From UBA1756 sp045130235 (GTDB taxonomy: Bacteria; Bacteroidota; Bacteroidia; Bacteroidales; WCHB1-69): a stretch of DNA of 64,000 nt. Shown piece after piece: positions 63,501 to 64,000 of the stretch (position 1 is the first letter of the stretch; each line of letters opens with the position of its first letter). The notes beneath the pieces were generated by a model. It worked only from the letters and a program-made list of their open reading frames with translations. It did no database searches and was not told where the DNA came from. Location of the stretch: NCBI GenBank assembly GCA_045130235.1, contig JBGUPJ010000026.1, forward strand, positions 1-64,000, in the 5' to 3' direction. A program made the translations under genes and the position numbers.

Positions 63501-64000
63501 ACCACTAACACCATCAACTAATGAGCCGATGTTCACAGGAGTGGTCTGCGAAGCACAAATAGTGATTTCATCTGAATGGATCGTACCAGCGGTGAAGATA
63601 GGCACCTGCACGACGTGAGAACCCGTTGCCGAGCAGCCGGCTTCGGTAGTACCTGTCACTACATAGATGCCTTCACCGAGGGTAACAGTAGCACCCGTTG
63701 CGCCAGTTGACCACTCATAGGTGCTGGCACCCGATGCGGTCAGCACAGCAGTTTCGTTCGCGCAAATGTACTCAGGTACTGAGGTCACCGTCACTTCGGG
63801 AATCACATGCACATCGTAAGAGAGTACAGCATCGCAGTTGTAACCAGCAGCAGATACTGTCACTGTGTAGGTCTGATCTTCAGTGGGGTTAACTGTGATG
63901 GACGAAGTTTCATCGCCCGTATTCCAAGAGTAAGAGTATGTATCAACTGCATTCACAGATACGGTAGCCACCCATCCATCATAGGTGACAGAACCGTCTG
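51363..64000 (-). CDS. Giant T9SS-exported multidomain surface protein (5' end outside window)
   Basis: The frame is open from the right edge to 51363, giving at least 4211 residues. A GTG at 63971 is not the start, because nine further sense codons (DGSVTYDGW) precede it. From the visible N-terminal side there are: Ig/PKD-like repeats; four cassettes each of an Ig-like domain plus a glycine-rich domain; a jelly-roll-like segment (about 58100-58750); further Ig-like repeats; four copies of an unfamiliar 145-residue module among short CDS-hydrophobic repeats; and a type A sorting domain (LYPNPARDIVHVQ ... KKLVVTK). The sorting domain shows export by the type IX system to the cell surface. An adhesin or matrix role is likely but not proven. 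No protease or glycosidase motif was seen. A terminator follows. Confidence 0.9.
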   Translation of the reverse strand, partial: DGSVTYDGWVATVSVNAVDTYSYSWNTGDETSSITVNPTEDQTYTVTVSAAGYNCDAVLSYDVHVIPEVTVTSVPEYICANETAVLTASGASTYEWSTGATGATVTLGEGIYVVTGTTEAGCSATGSHVVQVPIFTAGTIHSDEITICASQTTPVNIGSLVDGVSGGNTAYRWLCNGQVINGSDMPSYTVSVSEMTEHNGGDFTYTREYLNGCTGNWEPSAGSYIIHQTPAVSLAVSGVTQVECGTGTTLTASGFTGNNVIYRWYADENCTQLVHTGETFSVDNVTENVTYYVRAMSAVEYSEIVNFAYTGSAQTYVIPEGAIRVQLQVWGAEGGGQRLSGNTSAGFGGLGGYSEGTLNNVGGETLNVYVGGQGGYSDASLAQGGWNGGGSTYGSSSGEPAGGGGGATDIRLNGNTLYDRIIVAGGGGGGGEDSGDQGGYGGGVNGGENNYSSVPASTQTSAGTGGVFGIGASSPNDGGAGGGGWYGGGTIGGSQTIPTSNSSSDCNGGAGGSGYVWTAATASYVPAGYNVPASYYLTDAQTIAGSTSFPAPGGGTETGHQGNGYARLTVDVFVSEGCASLVTPVAITKLDPTAPEVTASNTQVVCGTATTMTVQNPNEELLYQWSTDPDFGTILHTGTQYSPVVGGEVTYYVRSIPQNVVVGAQDFSYTGAAQTYTVPDGITQVRLEVWGAQGGDGSDWSATGLAYTGGHGGYSVGTLNVNSGDQLYVYVGQQGTSGTATAAGWNGGGVQGNTSYPAGTGGGATDIRVAGNSLYNRVIVAGGGGGGGNCSIGGEGGGVNGVQPAAATQYDTRVAGIGGGQTSGYQFGVGQGSNGQNLAGGGGGGWYGGGQGDNSTGAGGGSGYVYTSSTASSYPSGCLLNSSYYLTDAQTIAGNESFIAPDGTSEIGHAGDGFARITPLGTATSNCISANASITITTTEPEPVQIEDVTVGCGAPATLTISNAVPGLYYDWYADAACTQLVHQGTSWTIPEVGSNTTYYIRSYGLNQVPGTVMMDSVVPYTGSSFEFMVPPAVSEVTLQLWGAQGGNVYYGSNQSITQYGGKGGYAAGTLAVDEGDVLYFNVGGQGGNGTSGVTNVAIPGGFNGGGNGGAATTSSASYYPGAGGGGATDVRFGSNNISDRILVAGGGGGAAYHSTSASMTGGYGGGAAGTDGYTYISGRNGKGATASTSGAAGTDASYANGMAGTTNVNGGVGGNGGNGYSGGAGGGGGYHGGGGGAAGNPESGAGGGGSGYCSSQLTHTATIAGDSRMPSPTGGYTMGRSGDGIAIISYVRPVFDTLCLTQPTAVNVSIEPLPTPTVQDQTILCGTPAMLTVANANSSYTYIWYADANCTQEVNRGVTFELNGSSNISNDTVYYVKAYRGLLAASQEGSQGFAYNNDVQVFEIPANATRLTMEVWGADGGNMNETYGDSLGGNGGYSVGTLNNLEGLDALYVYVGGHGDGNNGGFNGGQSAATGVGGGGGGASDVSFAQAAVNSAEHYNSRLIVAGGGGGSGFMNANRQVAGGYGGGLSGGQGESGTTGQATVAGGNGGSQTSAGHNDGQNNMIGAFGTANTAVSTYGGGGGGGWYGGASGAGENINGGGGGGSGFVWNNASSDYTPASYTVGSAYYLINAYTTAGNEVARPAKPVDTRNGYVLIHYYFPEIYLCESQPAAVHIHTTPIDGPEWAYAAAEDDVEVDVEAICDGNNIQLVAYTTPSLDDAEGEEPMVLWFDEENEYVGASVSGEALQVTPDQYGSAGYHYYYAYAATDLISMSGSYSLHTTEPVMGNGSDRDNIGKGVFVDVTANANLTIDSISFYPGYSGSAQTKVYYRRGSCAATSTSSQGWNTAYSGEIYQTAGSICNIPLDVPVNVASGETFAFYVVNGNDMYYRPYGIAGNNTAGIHFGDVLNEYSTSAMNIHANYGTPSGVAEFSSQHGDYHFIGDIHYTLTGEVQFGCVSDDFYPVELEVVSAPSVDNMVIQAADSIICAGQSVQLTAVGGSQGDDAEYVWTAGRCDGTVFSHGRESTYSVVTVSPDTTTTYYVRFESEVCGATECVAKTIYVLNPAEIAQIATSDPICAPNALNISAPSFSTDLEQLGVAVDARGWQCSEDGENFVEFTDSLAISESYDGWWVRYYVTTRCATGYSNAVQIAVDSLPVIAALTQPAPMCSPTTFNWDEYVPTVDLHNNSDAEVLATWHLMIDNEEVEFNPGREFSYGSDVKAWYSVTNSCGTVTSDTMTLVFWQPPYAENITALNGAVCAGQPLAVLPPVTHEFGGNIVQGWEYTRTYGSEFYTHFPSDTIIDYGMNHTYVRYYIGNECGSMHTNFVELVVNDIPTLGELLSTGNTYCSGDDFDLVAPEVIATGDIQSLGTGWYLSADSALLSDNTLISVDVADGIDADLWNGQWLRYADTNACGVAFSNAVQIAVYRSHHLVVTPEYDTACFGPTYTITAQSDYADASFSWEGDGLNATTGAQVTISPADPGDWTYTVTATEPTHGCQATAVSSFHLNLISKDTSIHICASDLNYVFDPVGHPDIVCTQSGFYTYEYVTTSGCDSVVYLNLDVTYPIDRATRIHYCNHPVEPYVWPVSGESLINESMADTVIYRTYIVPCVNDRSDIDDHICDSIVYSLELTISNEPYLDIPVTDVVMPVNQTATAAFNVRKDCDFPGAKMAVAFNLYKDDTLIDIMSDYGTVSMSTYMPEADREFGSEVRIGTGELPGNTFSLYNYDYNYFYADYFCLLNNSVTALWNQPGEYKLELVVIGKDGGMDYAYTDDNQQVMGGAGSYSNGRVYADTSYIYFHVGAVDTMSVVDTVVCEGDLPFYVYGVEVTGAGYYEAFAGNEGNYQMYPYNVTVNAVHYNEFTVSLSDECDSYVWNGVTYTRLGDYHDTVRYASGCDSLITTLHLRHGEGVVIDTTVMSCGAFDWTVDGETYNVSGDYTAYGTYGDCVATYNLHLTVNNPYDTTIYVTVAPMQLPYAFDDEHVYDAGGSYDIVYQNENGCDSIIHLELNEGTTGFIFDTITIPSDLGVTGQFDMDVTSGGLDNMKVAIDYEITRNGEIIENVADYGYVYFSTDYADIHQTIGRELYTGTGSIPTNTFRVIYYQYTYWYLNFLNYTTNHVTARWDLPGEYKIKFYLRGREGGEDYALTFGQNDPQLVGGGGSTVLSGVLAVDSLVMHYNIDTVFMTLDTAICSNEVPFVYHGHEFTASTDQPQEIEFSDPYLVSDTVVTFSLTVNQAYELFDTAYICQNAPYEDHNFSLTADTIAQVARGTNTAVFTLNEQTETGCDSIVTLTIYVLPLPQVSIQAPATSVCEGISIDLTAVGNADRYYWTPSTLVPGNDPNRVSVEVNENMTIYLMGEIDYNITPVVSDDQQTPIIDPQVSVTCSATDSIELTAVPMGHTTEYEASVCQGEPYVDEIFNVSADETAEAGTYETTVPTGQTTCGMYYAHLTLTINPVYNADFGYAEVEDVVCEGQPYQGYGFALSADSILTLRDMYQTQVYGDIVVYNYDETEYACDSVTRLTLHVLPKVYADTTIHRCTSLLPYLYAENGQEFAVDGDTTVNVLYQQVANGCDSIRRVTIVFDPMPVMEVLGTEICANAETGALMLAYTNDNQANVDSIKWYINNEVSSTDDRLELTMADFESDLAVEVYAGACVFTPTVSIVVIDNPEVHIDTTICEGVTYVAPDGTEFTQATVDEYDWYVTDENGGCDIHYFLNLSVNPTYNIEVERTIDVTELPYVWNGVTFDTAGTQSVQLTASTGCDSTVTMILWLNPTMGGNSFMVSEQVGDNEFSLTAFANTTPLNTKVAIAYSVYKDGNLVNNIEADCGGELYIGTEWLNSYVGDVVYATEGYIPANTFRIGVNYFDYFYFHFLNGRDNRITHTFTEPGEYEIVFTLMSRQEGEDSYLTYSVNGESRFIGGDYSVDDEQLAIHSLTFTVEGSEDEQQGEGTLPTLLVDNAATADVQSATSTVTMTYTGNGYDPDAMLAVNYVVFKDGEPLSTVTNVGDIHFSTYFPVLNNYVGAAIEQGSGNIIENTFNLMNMFNYNYFYLHFMETTNSHIDATWYQPGEYQMVFTLVEMRNGNDVGITYNNVQNAGGQDAVSTNTVLSTATVNYHVSTVSNGAPEGQTGIADNDVDSQFDLYPNPARDIVHVQCAVADAQLTVTDMNGKVVYALDGTHNGTIEVNVSGWSAGVYFVNLRNNDTVVTKKLVVTK
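51700..52140 (-). repeat. 145-residue module, copy D
   Basis: This last copy of the module contains LAVNYVVFKDGEPL, DIHFSTYFP, IIENTFNLMNMFNYNYFYLH and WYQPGEYQMVFTLVE. It directly precedes the sorting domain. The shared core among copies is N-T-F followed by an aromatic run, a N-x-[IV]-T/D position, and W/F-x-x-P-G-E-Y. Confidence 0.8.
52243..52673 (-). repeat. 145-residue module, copy C
   Basis: Contains KVAIAYSVYKDGNLVN, GELYIGTEWL, IPANTFRIGVNYFDYFYFHF and FTEPGEYEIVFTLMSR, then G-D-SYLTYS. It lies next to copy D, separated by about 35 residues. Confidence 0.8.
54515..54948 (-). repeat. 145-residue module, copy B
   Basis: Contains KVAIDYEITRNGEIIENV, YVYFSTDY, IPTNTFRVIYYQYTYWYLNF and WDLPGEYKIKFYLRGREGGE. 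It is separated from copy C by Ig-like and CDS-type repeats. Confidence 0.8.
55650..56075 (-). repeat. 145-residue module, copy A
   Basis: Contains KMAVAFNLYKDDTLID, TVSMSTYMP, LPGNTFSLYNYDYNYFYADY and WNQPGEYKLELVVIGKDGG. It is the first of the four copies in protein order. Confidence 0.8.
59010..59825 (-). repeat. Glycine-rich domain, copy 4
   Basis: The domain begins FAYNNDVQVFEIPANATRLT and reaches EVWGADGG. It has runs of Gly around SDVSFA and RLIVAGGGGGSG and ends RNGYVLIHYYFPE. It matches the bacterial glycine-rich (PF12810-like, ALK-type) domain pattern from memory. Confidence 0.85.
60115..60947 (-). repeat. Glycine-rich domain, copy 3
   Basis: Begins PYTGSSFEFMVPPAVSEVTL, then LWGAQGG, GGGGATDVRFG, RILVAGGGGGAA, and ends GRSGDGIAIISYVRP. 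The Gly runs and motif order match copies 1, 2 and 4. Confidence 0.87.
61240..62005 (-). repeat. Glycine-rich domain, copy 2
   Basis: Begins FSYTGAAQTYTVPDGITQVR, then EVWGAQGGDG, GGGATDIRVAG, RVIVAGGGGGGG, GGGGGWYGGGQG, YYLTDAQTIAGNESF, and ends GHAGDGFARITP. It is closest in order to copy 1. Confidence 0.88.
62285..63085 (-). repeat. Glycine-rich domain, copy 1
   Basis: Begins FAYTGSAQTYVIPEGAIRVQ, then VWGAEGGG, GGGGATDIRLNG, RIIVAGGGGGGG, GGGGWYGGGTIG, YYLTDAQTIAGSTSF, and ends GHQGNGYARLTV. It shares the YYLTDAQTIAG segment with copy 2, pointing to a tandem duplication. Confidence 0.88.

Noticed and set aside
63971..63973. GTG as the start codon of the giant protein
   Set aside because: The frame is open upstream to the window edge and no signal peptide follows the GTG.

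Overview
The window comes from a Bacteroidota chromosome, most likely an uncultured member of the Bacteroidales. The case rests on several sequence features: a short (288 aa) primary sigma factor of the Bacteroidota type; repeated TAnnTTTG promoter elements with no clear E. coli -35 box; three proteins with type IX secretion (T9SS) C-terminal sorting domains plus the T9SS component PorQ; DUF5689 lipoproteins beside a TonB-dependent-receptor-like barrel; a TamA/BamA-type lipoprotein; and the CoaX / outer-membrane protein / TPR / LptC gene order. The genus cannot be fixed from the sequence. No rRNA, tRNA, CRISPR array, phage or insertion sequence was recognised. Genes are densely packed and no gene-free gap exceeds about 210 bp.

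Layout. (1) 1-1890: hairpin-rich left edge, rpoD on the minus strand, and a divergent secreted protein. (2) 1909-9502, plus strand: murF, a small YKYDA-repeat protein that probably belongs to the 7(1)-knotted family, a 1030-aa TPR protein, a beta-barrel protein, a retropepsin-like protease and ruvC. (3) 9562-13448, minus strand: a five-gene run pssA, LOG-family hydrolase, Mpv17-like membrane protein, lpdA and kal (3-aminobutyryl-CoA ammonia-lyase), closed by an intrinsic terminator. (4) 13594-20896, plus strand: an EnvC-like protein, an unknown ORF, phosphomannomutase, coaX, an outer-membrane protein, a TPR protein and lptC. (5) 21076-34101, plus strand: panC, panD, gpmA, typA, a ROK kinase, dGTPase, rfbD, lolA, a TamL-like protein, a RecD-like helicase, a YiiX-like lipoprotein and a DUF4878 lipoprotein. 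(6) 34270-38421, plus strand: a GT2 glycosyltransferase, a T9SS cargo protein, a small lipoprotein and a C69 dipeptidase. (7) 38484-43847: an M6-type T9SS protease (minus), divergent from porQ, a DegT aminotransferase and an MCE/MlaD protein. (8) 43854-51206, minus strand: an operon of a TonB-dependent-receptor-like protein, two DUF5689 lipoproteins, ribBA and apbE. (9) 51363-64000, minus strand: a giant T9SS-exported protein, at least 4211 residues and cut by the right edge.

Functional themes. The window is rich in cell-envelope construction: peptidoglycan (murF, EnvC-like), phospholipid (pssA), LPS transport (lptC), lipoprotein and barrel assembly (lolA, TamL-like), lipid trafficking (MCE protein), and secretion to the surface (PorQ with three cargo proteins). 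A second theme is cofactor supply: pantothenate/CoA (panC, panD, coaX) and flavin (ribBA, apbE).

Most noteworthy are four things. The giant surface protein carries four Ig-like plus glycine-rich cassettes and four copies of an unfamiliar module of about 145 residues. The six-repeat YKYDA protein is a likely knotted protein. The receptor / DUF5689 / DUF5689 / ribBA / apbE operon joins an outer-membrane uptake module to flavin genes. Seven-base-pair (heptad) repeat arrays sit only between co-directional genes, and three of them share the same 12-bp end.
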